Assembly (NCBI GenBank): GCA_017577365.1
Contig: PKRJ01000046.1
Coordinates: 1-30,249, forward strand
Reading direction: 5' to 3'
From: Gammaproteobacteria bacterium
GTDB taxonomy: Bacteria > Pseudomonadota > Gammaproteobacteria > Steroidobacterales > Rariloculaceae
Length of the DNA: 30,249 bases
Shown: positions 24,240 to 30,249 of the stretch, in pieces
How positions within the stretch are numbered: the stretch's first letter is position 1
Layout: each line of letters opens with the position of its first letter
Translations under genes and position numbers: made by a program
The notes under the pieces: model-generated
Told to the model about the DNA's origin: nothing
The model's input: only the letters and a program-made list of their open reading frames with translations
Database searches by the model: none

Positions 24240-26105
24240 ATGCCAGCCGCGACCGACATTTCGAGCGAGCGCCGTCCGGCGCGTCATCCTCATCCGCTCG
24301 CGGGCACGACGATGAGCGGCGCGGACATCATCGTCCAGGTGCTCGCCGACGAAGGCGTCGACACGATCTTCGGCTACAGCGGGGGCGCGATCCTACCGAC
24401 GTACGACGCGGTCTTCCGCTACAACGAGAAGCACAAGCAGAACGGCGTCGAGCCGATGCCGTTGATCGTACCCGCGAACGAGCAGGGCGCGGGCTTCATG
24501 GCCGCGGGCTATGCCCGCGCGAGCGGCCGAGTCGGCGTCGTCCTGGTCACGTCCGGCCCCGGCGCGACGAACTGCGTGACGCCGGTGCGCGACTGCATGG
24601 CCGACTCGGTGCCTATCGTCGTGATCTGCGGCCAGGTGCCGACGTCGGCGATCGGCACCGACGCGTTCCAGGAGGCGCCGGTCAGCGCGATCATGGGCTC
24701 GGTCGCGAAGCACGTCTTCCTCGTCACGGATCCGACCCGGCTCGAGGCGACGGTCCGCACCGCGTTCGAGATCGCGCGCACCGGGCGGCCGGGCCCGGTC
24801 GTCATCGACGTGCCGAAGGACGTGCAGAACTGGCAAGGCACGTTCCGCGGCGAGGGCGTGCTCCCGATCCCGGGCTATCGGCAGCGCCTCGCCGAGATCG
24901 AGCGGAACGTGCTGACCGACGAGCGCTGCGGGACGTTCTTCTCGATGCTCGCCGAAAGCAAGCGGCCGCTGATCTATGCCGGCGGCGGCGTGATCAACGG
25001 CGGCGCCGCGGAGTCGCTGCGGGCGCTCGCGACGACGTTCGGGATTCCGGTCGCGACGACGCTGATGGGTCTCGGCTCGTTCGACACGACGCATCCGCTC
25101 GCGCTGCACATGCTCGGCATGCACGGCCTCGCGAGCGCGAACTACGCGTGCGACGACTGCGATCTCTTGATCTGCATCGGCGCGCGCTTCGACGACCGCG
25201 TCGCAGGTAACCCCGCGAAGTTCGCGTCGAACGCGAAACGCATCATTCACTTCGACGTCGACCCGTCGGAGATCCACAAGGTCAAACCGGCTCACTGGTA
25301 TCACGTCGGCGTGCTGCGCGACGCGCTCGACGCGCTCGTCGCATACGGCCGCCGCACGCGCTTCTCGGCCGACTTCTCCGAGTGGCACGAGCACATCGCG
25401 GAGCTGAAGGCGACGTACGGGCTGAACTACGACAAGAACAGCGAGAAGATCCAGCCGCAATACGTGATCGAGACGATGAACCGCATCACGAAGGGCGATG
25501 CGATCATCTCGACCGGCGTCGGGCAGCATCAGATGTGGGCCGCGCAGTACTTCGACTTCCGGGAGCCGCGGCTATGGCTCACGTCGGGCAGCATGGGCAC
25601 GATGGGCTTCGGCCTGCCCGCCGCGATCGGCGCGGCGTTCGCGCGCCCCGACAAGCTCGTCATCGACGTCGACGGCGACGCGAGCATTCGCATGAACCTC
25701 GGCGAGCTCGAGACGGTCACGACGTACAACCTGCCGATCAAGGTCGTCGTGCTGAACAACTTCGGCGACGGCATGGTCATGCAATGGCAGCGGCTGTTCT
25801 TCAAGGGCCGGCTCGCGGCGAGCGACAAATCGCTGCGCAAGAAGGATTTCGTCAAGGCCGCGCAGGCCGACGGCTTCCCGTGGGTCCGCCGCCTCGACGA
25901 CAAGCGCGACGTGCCGCGCGTACTCGAGGAATTCCTGTCGTTCGACGGCCCGGCGTTCCTCGAGGTCATCATCGACCAGGAGGCCGGCGTCTATCCGATG
26001 GTCGGCCCGGGGCTCTCGTATCACGAGATGGTCACCGGCGACTTCATCCCGAACCGCTACAACAGCGGTCCGCCGCAGGAGCCGGACGCGTCCGAGATGT
26101 TCTGA
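24240..26105 (+). CDS. ilvB: Acetolactate synthase large (catalytic) subunit, divergent type
   Basis: This thiamine-diphosphate enzyme makes acetolactate or acetohydroxybutyrate for valine, leucine and isoleucine synthesis. Visible parts: the TPP-binding PYR domain with VDTIFGYSGGAILPTYDA and the catalytic glutamate in NEQGAG (E81), the FAD-associated central domain (GARFDDRVAGNPAKF), and the TPP/Mg site DGDASIRMNLGELETV...LNNFGDG. The last two differ from the usual DGDGSFQMN...NNxxLGMVRQWQ, but MQWQRLFF keeps the Trp. The C-terminus YPMVGPGLSYHEMVTGD is conserved. About 621 residues follow from the ATG at 24240; ATGs at 24183 and 24312 are alternatives, the last giving the classical MSGADIIVQVL start. 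It is divergent from ilvN. Confidence 0.93.
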   Translation: MPAATDISSERRPARHPHPLAGTTMSGADIIVQVLADEGVDTIFGYSGGAILPTYDAVFRYNEKHKQNGVEPMPLIVPANEQGAGFMAAGYARASGRVGVVLVTSGPGATNCVTPVRDCMADSVPIVVICGQVPTSAIGTDAFQEAPVSAIMGSVAKHVFLVTDPTRLEATVRTAFEIARTGRPGPVVIDVPKDVQNWQGTFRGEGVLPIPGYRQRLAEIERNVLTDERCGTFFSMLAESKRPLIYAGGGVINGGAAESLRALATTFGIPVATTLMGLGSFDTTHPLALHMLGMHGLASANYACDDCDLLICIGARFDDRVAGNPAKFASNAKRIIHFDVDPSEIHKVKPAHWYHVGVLRDALDALVAYGRRTRFSADFSEWHEHIAELKATYGLNYDKNSEKIQPQYVIETMNRITKGDAIISTGVGQHQMWAAQYFDFREPRLWLTSGSMGTMGFGLPAAIGAAFARPDKLVIDVDGDASIRMNLGELETVTTYNLPIKVVVLNNFGDGMVMQWQRLFFKGRLAASDKSLRKKDFVKAAQADGFPWVRRLDDKRDVPRVLEEFLSFDGPAFLEVIIDQEAGVYPMVGPGLSYHEMVTGDFIPNRYNSGPPQEPDASEMF

Positions 26106-26115
26106 ACGGCGCGAG

Positions 26116-26137
26116 GCCCGAGCGCAAGCGCTCGGGC
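26116..26137. terminator. Hairpin after ilvB
   Basis: Ten-base arms (GCCCGAGCGC and its complement) flank a 2-base AA, equivalent to 8-base arms with a CAAG tetraloop. The hairpin lies 11 bases after the ilvB stop and 22 bases before the GNAT start. It could terminate or attenuate read-through into the next gene. No T tract follows. Confidence 0.5.
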
Positions 26138-26158
26138 GCGCTCCCGACTCGATTCGAT

Positions 26159-26599
26159 ATGCCGATCATCAAAGAGGTCCCATACGGGAGCGCGCTCTAC
26201 GACGAGGTGGTCGAGCTCCGGCGCGAGCTGCTGCGCCGTCCGCTCGGGCTCGACTTCACGCCAGAGGAGCTCGCGCAGGAGAAGCACGACACGCATCTCG
26301 CCGCGCTCGACGCCGACCGCGTCGTCGGCACGCTGCTGCTCCGCAAGGTGGACGAGCGGACCGCGAGGATCATGCGGATGGCCGTCGTCCCGGAAGCGCA
26401 AGGCCGTGCGATCGGCCGCGCGCTCGTCGAGTGGGCCGAGGGGATCGCGCGCGAGCGCGGCTTCGAGACGATCATGATGCACGCCCGCTCGTCGGCGATC
26501 GGCTTCTACGAGAAGTGCGGCTACCACACGGTCGGTGGCGAGTTTCTCGAGCAGGGCATCCCGCACATCCGAATGGAGAAGCGGCTCAAGACCGAGTGA
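26159..26599 (+). CDS. GNAT family N-acetyltransferase
   Basis: The 146-residue protein has the GNAT acetyl-CoA fold: a beta strand ending in MRMAVVPEAQGRAIGRAL, which contains the Q-x-x-A/G-x-G/A pyrophosphate loop, then a helix (VEWAEGIARERGF) and the C-terminal ARSSAIGFYEKCGYHTVGGEF. The N-terminal VVELRRELLRRPLGLDF resembles a subgroup of small-molecule acetyltransferases. The substrate cannot be assigned. The ATG at 26159-26161 lies 53 bases after ilvB, beyond a hairpin, on the same strand. The 3' end converges on bioA 30 bases away. Confidence 0.88.
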   Translation: MPIIKEVPYGSALYDEVVELRRELLRRPLGLDFTPEELAQEKHDTHLAALDADRVVGTLLLRKVDERTARIMRMAVVPEAQGRAIGRALVEWAEGIARERGFETIMMHARSSAIGFYEKCGYHTVGGEFLEQGIPHIRMEKRLKTE

Positions 26600-26629
26600 G
26601 GCCTCGAGCTTCTCGATCCGCCCCGCCCT

Positions 26630-27904
26630 TCAGCGTGCTCGTTCGGCGACGACGGTGCGCACGGCGCGTATCAGCGTGTCGAGCTCGTCGTCCGCGATCA
26701 CGAAAGGCGGCATCAGATAGACGACGTCGCCGAACGGTCTCACCCATACGCCCTCGTCGACGAAGCGCCGCCTGAGCGCATCGAGCTCGGCCGAGCTCGG
26801 CGCGCGCTCGAGCTGCACGACGCCGATCGCGCCTTTGACGCGCACGTCGCGCACGCCGGGGAGCTTGCGGCACGCCGCGAGACCGTCCGAAAGCGCCTGC
26901 TCGATGCGCGCGACCTGCTCGAGCCGCGGCTCGCGCTCGAAAAGATCGAGCGACGCGTTCGCGGCCGCGCACGCGAGCGGATTCCCCATGTACGTCGGGC
27001 CGTGCATCAGCGCGTGCAGCGGATCGTCCGACCAGAACGCGTCGAACACGTGGCGCCGCGCGAGCGTCGCGGCGAGCGGCAGCGTGCCGCCGGTCAGCGA
27101 TTTCGACAGCGTCATCAGATCCGGCACGACGTCCGCCTGCTCGCACGCGAAGAGCGTGCCGGTGCGGCCGAACCCGACCGCGATCTCGTCGAGGATCAAG
27201 AGCACGCCGTGCCGTTCGGCGGCGGCGGCGATCGCCGCGAGCGTCTCCGCGTCGTGGAACTTCATGCCGCCCGCGGCCTGCACGAGCGGCTCGAGGATCA
27301 CGGCGGCGAGCTCGTCCGCATGTCGCGCGAGCGTGCGATCGAAGGCGCGGAGCGCGTCCTTGTCCTTCGGCAGCGGCACGACGAGCTGCTCCGCGAGCGC
27401 GCCGGCGAAGTGCGCGTGCATGCCTTCCTCCGGATCGCAGACCGACATGGCGTGGAACGTGTCGCCGTGATACGCGTGCTCGAACGCGAGGAAACGGGTT
27501 CGACGGTGGCCCTTGTTCAGCCAATATTGGATCGCGATCTTCATCGCGATCTCGACCGAGACGGAGCCCGACTCGGAGAAGAAAACGTGCGCGAGGTCGC
27601 CCGGCGCGAGCGCGGCGAGCCGGTCCGCGAGGTCGAGCGCGGGACGGTGCACCAGCCCGCCGAGCATCACGTGCGGCATGCGCTCGAGCTGCGCCTCGAC
27701 GGCGCGGCGAATGTGCGGATGGTTGTAGCCGTGGCAGGCCGTCCACCACGACGACGTGCCGTCGACGAGCGACCGTCCGTCCTCGAGGACGATGCGCGAG
27801 CCTTCGGTGCGCGCGGCGACCAGCGGCGTCGGCGCGGTCTTCATCTGCGTATACGGCAGCCACAACGTCCGTGCGGCCTGCGATGCTTCCCGTTCCTTCT
27901 CCAT
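26630..27904 (-). CDS. bioA: Adenosylmethionine-8-amino-7-oxononanoate aminotransferase
   Basis: BioA converts 8-amino-7-oxononanoate to 7,8-diaminononanoate using S-adenosylmethionine as amino donor, the antepenultimate step of biotin synthesis. The 424-residue PLP enzyme shows LWLPYTQM, the substrate-pocket SSWWTACHGYNHP, FFSESGSVSVEIAMK, YHGDTFHAMSVCDP, the PLP aspartate in LILDEIAVGFGRTG (D239) and the Schiff-base lysine in TLSKSLTGG (K268). These distinguish BioA from other class III aminotransferases. No other biotin gene is in the window. Upstream on the minus strand is a TTGTACC resembling half of a BirA operator, without its partner half. Confidence 0.96.
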   Translation of the reverse strand: MEKEREASQAARTLWLPYTQMKTAPTPLVAARTEGSRIVLEDGRSLVDGTSSWWTACHGYNHPHIRRAVEAQLERMPHVMLGGLVHRPALDLADRLAALAPGDLAHVFFSESGSVSVEIAMKIAIQYWLNKGHRRTRFLAFEHAYHGDTFHAMSVCDPEEGMHAHFAGALAEQLVVPLPKDKDALRAFDRTLARHADELAAVILEPLVQAAGGMKFHDAETLAAIAAAAERHGVLLILDEIAVGFGRTGTLFACEQADVVPDLMTLSKSLTGGTLPLAATLARRHVFDAFWSDDPLHALMHGPTYMGNPLACAAANASLDLFEREPRLEQVARIEQALSDGLAACRKLPGVRDVRVKGAIGVVQLERAPSSAELDALRRRFVDEGVWVRPFGDVVYLMPPFVIADDELDTLIRAVRTVVAERAR

Positions 27905-27981
27905 GCCAGGGGATGGTACAAGTCTTTCCGACGGACGGTGCGGCGAGATGCCGCGCGCCCCTCCGATGCGGTCCCGGCCGC

Positions 27982-27987
27982 TATACT
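27982..27987 (+). promoter_or_regulatory. Possible -10 element for manB
   Basis: TATACT lies 36 bases before the manB start, in the 119-base divergent gap between bioA and manB. I see no convincing -35 at the right distance, so this is only a possible promoter element. The rest of the gap shows nothing further. Confidence 0.3.
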
Positions 27988-28023
27988 GCGCGGACCATCG
28001 ACGGGAACGAGAGCAAACGGCGA

Positions 28024-29382
28024 ATGAAGAAAATCACCTGTTTCAAGGCCTACGACGTCCGCGGCCGCGTCCCGAGCGAGCTCGACGAGGACGTCGCCTA
28101 CCGCGTCGGCCGCGCTTACGCCGAGTTCGTCGGCGCACGCCGGGTGGCCGTCGGGCGCGATATCCGCCTGTCGAGCCCGGCCCTCGCGGCGGCGCTCACG
28201 CGCGGCCTCACCGACTCGGGCGTCGACGTGCTCGATATCGGCGTCGTCGGCACCGAGATCGTCTACTTCGCCACTTTCCACGAGAAGCTCGACGGCGGCA
28301 TCATGGTCACCGCGAGCCACAATCCTCCGGACTACAACGGCATGAAGATGGTCCGCGAGGAGTCGCGGCCGATCAGCGCCGATACCGGCCTCAAGGACAT
28401 CCAGGCGATCGCGGAGCGCGAGTCGTTCCGCGAGCCCGAGCGCAAAGGCACGGTCGAGACGGTCGACGTCCGGCCGGCGTACATCGAGCACTTGCTGAGC
28501 TACGTCGATCGCGAGGCGCTGAAGCCCTTGAAGATCGTCGTGAACGCCGGCAACGGCGGCGCGGGCCCGATCGTGGACCTGCTCGAGCCGCACCTGCCGT
28601 TCGAGTTCGTGAAGCTCCATCACACGCCGGACGGCACGTTCCCGAACGGCGTGCCGAATCCGATGATCGAGCGCAACCGCGTCGTGACGATCGAGAAGGT
28701 CCGCGAGACCGGCGCGGATCTCGGTCTCGCATGGGACGGCGACTTCGACCGCTGCTTCTTCTTCGACGAGAAAGGCACGTTCATCGAGGGCTACTACATC
28801 GTCGGGCTCCTCGCGATGAGTTTCCTCGAGAAGTATCCCGGCGAGACGATCGTGCACGATCCGCGGCTCACGTGGAGCACGATCGATCTCGTCGAGCGCG
28901 CCGGCGGCAAGCCCGTGCAGAGCAAGTCCGGCCATGCGTTCATCAAGCAGACGATGCGCGAGGTCGACGCGGTCTACGGCGGCGAGATGAGCGCGCATCA
29001 CTATTTCCGCCGTTTCTCGTATGCCGACAGCGGCATGATTCCGTGGCTGCTGCTCACGGAGATCATGTGCAAGCGCGGCGCCAAGCTTTCCCAGCTCGTC
29101 GAGGAACGGATGACGCTCTTTCCGGCGAGCGGCGAGATCAACCGGCGCGTCGAAGACGCCGCGGCGACGATGCGGCGCATCGAGGAGGAGTACGCGCCTC
29201 GTGCGAAGCGGGTCGAGCACGTCGACGGCATCAGCATCGAGTTCGACGACTGGCGTTTCAACCTGCGCGCCTCGAATACCGAGCCGCTGCTCAGGCTCAA
29301 CGTCGAGAGCCGCGGCGACGCGGCGCTGATGCGCGCGAAGACGGACGAGCTGCTCGCGAAGATCGGCGGGGAGCCGGAGTAA
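28024..29382 (+). CDS. manB: Phosphomannomutase (CpsG/ManB type)
   Basis: This enzyme interconverts mannose 6-phosphate and mannose 1-phosphate, feeding GDP-mannose and surface polysaccharide synthesis; some homologues also use glucose phosphates. The 452-residue protein starts MKKITCFKAYDVRG, nearly identical to the start of E. coli CpsG. It has the phosphoserine loop TASHNP (Ser98), the metal-binding DGDFDR, the sugar-binding GGEMSAHHYF and the phosphate-binding RASNTEPLLRLNVESRG. All four catalytic loops are intact. It is divergent from bioA and not part of a polysaccharide cluster here. algC would be the Pseudomonas name of a related enzyme. Confidence 0.95.
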   Translation: MKKITCFKAYDVRGRVPSELDEDVAYRVGRAYAEFVGARRVAVGRDIRLSSPALAAALTRGLTDSGVDVLDIGVVGTEIVYFATFHEKLDGGIMVTASHNPPDYNGMKMVREESRPISADTGLKDIQAIAERESFREPERKGTVETVDVRPAYIEHLLSYVDREALKPLKIVVNAGNGGAGPIVDLLEPHLPFEFVKLHHTPDGTFPNGVPNPMIERNRVVTIEKVRETGADLGLAWDGDFDRCFFFDEKGTFIEGYYIVGLLAMSFLEKYPGETIVHDPRLTWSTIDLVERAGGKPVQSKSGHAFIKQTMREVDAVYGGEMSAHHYFRRFSYADSGMIPWLLLTEIMCKRGAKLSQLVEERMTLFPASGEINRRVEDAAATMRRIEEEYAPRAKRVEHVDGISIEFDDWRFNLRASNTEPLLRLNVESRGDAALMRAKTDELLAKIGGEPE

Positions 29383-29549
29383 CGCGCGGAACAGCGCCGG
29401 ACTGTGATGCGCGTCGTCACGCCGACGCGGACGGCGCGCTAGTGTCGTCGCCTCGAGAAGACGCCGGCGGCTTCGGAATCGATGCGAGACACCGAAACTG
29501 CTTCTAGGGTTCGGCGTGCTCGCCGGCGAGATGGCGCCGCTGCCGCTGA

Positions 29550-29569
29550 GCTGACGCTCGGACGTCAGC
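29550..29569. terminator. Hairpin in the gap after manB
   Basis: GCTGACG and CGTCAGC pair around a 6-base loop, and outer GGCGCCG/CGGCGCC sequences could extend the stem with a bulge. It lies in the 224-base gap between convergent manB and the DUF3775 gene, 37 bases from the latter's stop. It is a plausible terminator for the DUF3775 gene or manB. The rest of the gap holds nothing I recognise. Confidence 0.4.
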
Positions 29570-29606
29570 CGGCGCCCCGTGCGCGAGCTACCGTGCCGGA
29601 AGAACG

Positions 29607-29990
29607 CTACTCCCCGAACCCGAGCTGATCGAGGCCCTCCTCGAGAAAATCGGCGGCGAGCGGCGTGCCGAGGATGTAGTCGGCGGTCCGCTCGTTCCAG
29701 GCGTCGCGCGCCTGCGCGACCGCGTTCTCCCACTCGTCGGGCCCGAAATCGCCCCGCCCGACCCATAGGATCGCGACGAGCTCGACCTGCTGGTCCGGCT
29801 CGAGATCGTCGATCGCCGCACGCACCTCGTTGACCGCCGGATCGTCCGGAGAGTCCGCGAGGATGTTCCGCGACCAATCGTCGCCGGGATCGGCGAAGGT
29901 CACGCCCTCTTTCACCTGAAACTGCCGCAGCCGATCGACGATGAAGCGGACGGTGTCGGGATTGACTTCGAGCTGCATCGCAAGCTCCAT
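29607..29990 (-). CDS. DUF3775 domain protein
   Basis: The 127-residue soluble, acidic protein matches my memory of the DUF3775 family along its whole length: NPDTVRFIVDRLRQF near the start, DDWSRNILADSPDDPAVNE, AIDDLEPDQQVELVAILWVGRGDF, EWENAVAQARDAW and ILGTPLAADFLEEGLDQLG at the end. The function of the family is unknown. The ATG at 29988-29990 gives the family's usual length; an ATG four codons on is also possible. The open frame extends upstream to 30218 but loses conservation. A TACAAT on the minus strand (30015-30020) might be a -10 element. It appears monocistronic. Confidence 0.85.
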   Translation of the reverse strand: MELAMQLEVNPDTVRFIVDRLRQFQVKEGVTFADPGDDWSRNILADSPDDPAVNEVRAAIDDLEPDQQVELVAILWVGRGDFGPDEWENAVAQARDAWNERTADYILGTPLAADFLEEGLDQLGFGE

Positions 29991-30216
29991 GACGCGTGCG
30001 GCCGACGCGAAGCCATTGTAAGAGGCGGAACGCCCGGGTCTGTCCGGAGAAATACCGACATGCTCGGCGCGCGCGGCCCGGGACCGCGGCTCGGAACTTG
30101 CACGAATACGCGCCCGCATCGTCGCCCCGGCCTCTCCGCCCTTGTCCACGGCCGTTGAAAAGCTCGCGGCGAAGCCCCACTTACGACGCAACAACCCATA
30201 GCGAGCCCGAAATCCC

Positions 30217-30249
30217 ATGGATCAGAACACTCACAGCCCCAACGAGGAG
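30217..30249 (+). CDS. Possible start of a further gene (partial)
   Basis: An ATG at 30217-30219 opens 11 stop-free codons (MDQNTHSPNEE) running to the window edge. It is divergent from the DUF3775 gene across a 226-base gap, a sensible place for a gene start, and the hydrophilic residues resemble a normal N-terminus. Nothing more can be said; a chance ATG is not excluded. Apart from the possible -10 element near 30015, I see nothing else in the gap. Confidence 0.35.
   Translation, partial: MDQNTHSPNEE

Noticed and set aside
27905..27930. BirA operator at bioA
   Set aside because: A GGTACAA half resembles one arm, but the second arm at the expected 15-16 base spacing is missing.
1..30249. 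tRNA, rRNA, CRISPR array, insertion sequence or prophage
   Set aside because: No gap is large enough or shaped for these, no regular direct repeats were seen, and no transposase, integrase or phage protein is encoded.

Overview
This window is GC-rich, densely coded bacterial chromosome. It holds 28 supported protein genes plus the possible first codons of one more. I see no tRNA, rRNA, insertion sequence, phage gene or CRISPR array, and no gene-free stretch longer than 300 bases. The gene order nrdR-ribD-ribE-ribBX-ribH-nusB-thiL, a CpsG/ManB-type phosphomannomutase, EttA and a LemA plus M48 protease pair all point to a high-GC gammaproteobacterium. I cannot place it more finely from sequence alone.

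Left part (1-5918, all minus strand): a histone-deacetylase-like amidohydrolase, then nrdR and the riboflavin cluster ribD, ribE, ribBX and ribH, followed by nusB and the start of thiL. The genes overlap or lie close together and read as one or two operons. Together they supply every riboflavin step after the first. The GTP cyclohydrolase II half of the RibB fusion has lost its zinc cysteines, so the first step must be encoded elsewhere.

Middle part (6138-14183): ettA on the plus strand, a small lipoprotein, a zinc-ribbon DUF4145-like protein and a secreted ApbE flavin transferase. ApbE sits head to head with a lemA / M48 metalloprotease / SYLF-domain run. An EexN-like lipoprotein follows on the minus strand. 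Several convergent pairs are separated by short GC-rich hairpins.

Unusual centre (14312-19319): a 1323-residue membrane protein combining an AAA ATPase domain, one membrane segment, a proprotein-convertase P domain and WD40 propellers. It is divergent from a small kinase-fold protein with a DFQ motif in place of DFG. An 80-residue orphan protein lies next to the kinase. This is the best place to look for an undescribed system, although any functional link is inference.

Right part (19369-30249): a minus-strand run ilvN-proB-proA-glpD covers the acetolactate synthase regulatory subunit, the first two proline enzymes and glycerol-3-phosphate dehydrogenase. glpD has no ordinary start codon. The acetolactate synthase large subunit is transcribed divergently from its small subunit and is of a divergent sequence type. 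A GNAT acetyltransferase, a stand-alone bioA, manB and a DUF3775 gene follow. At the right edge an ATG opens a possible further gene.
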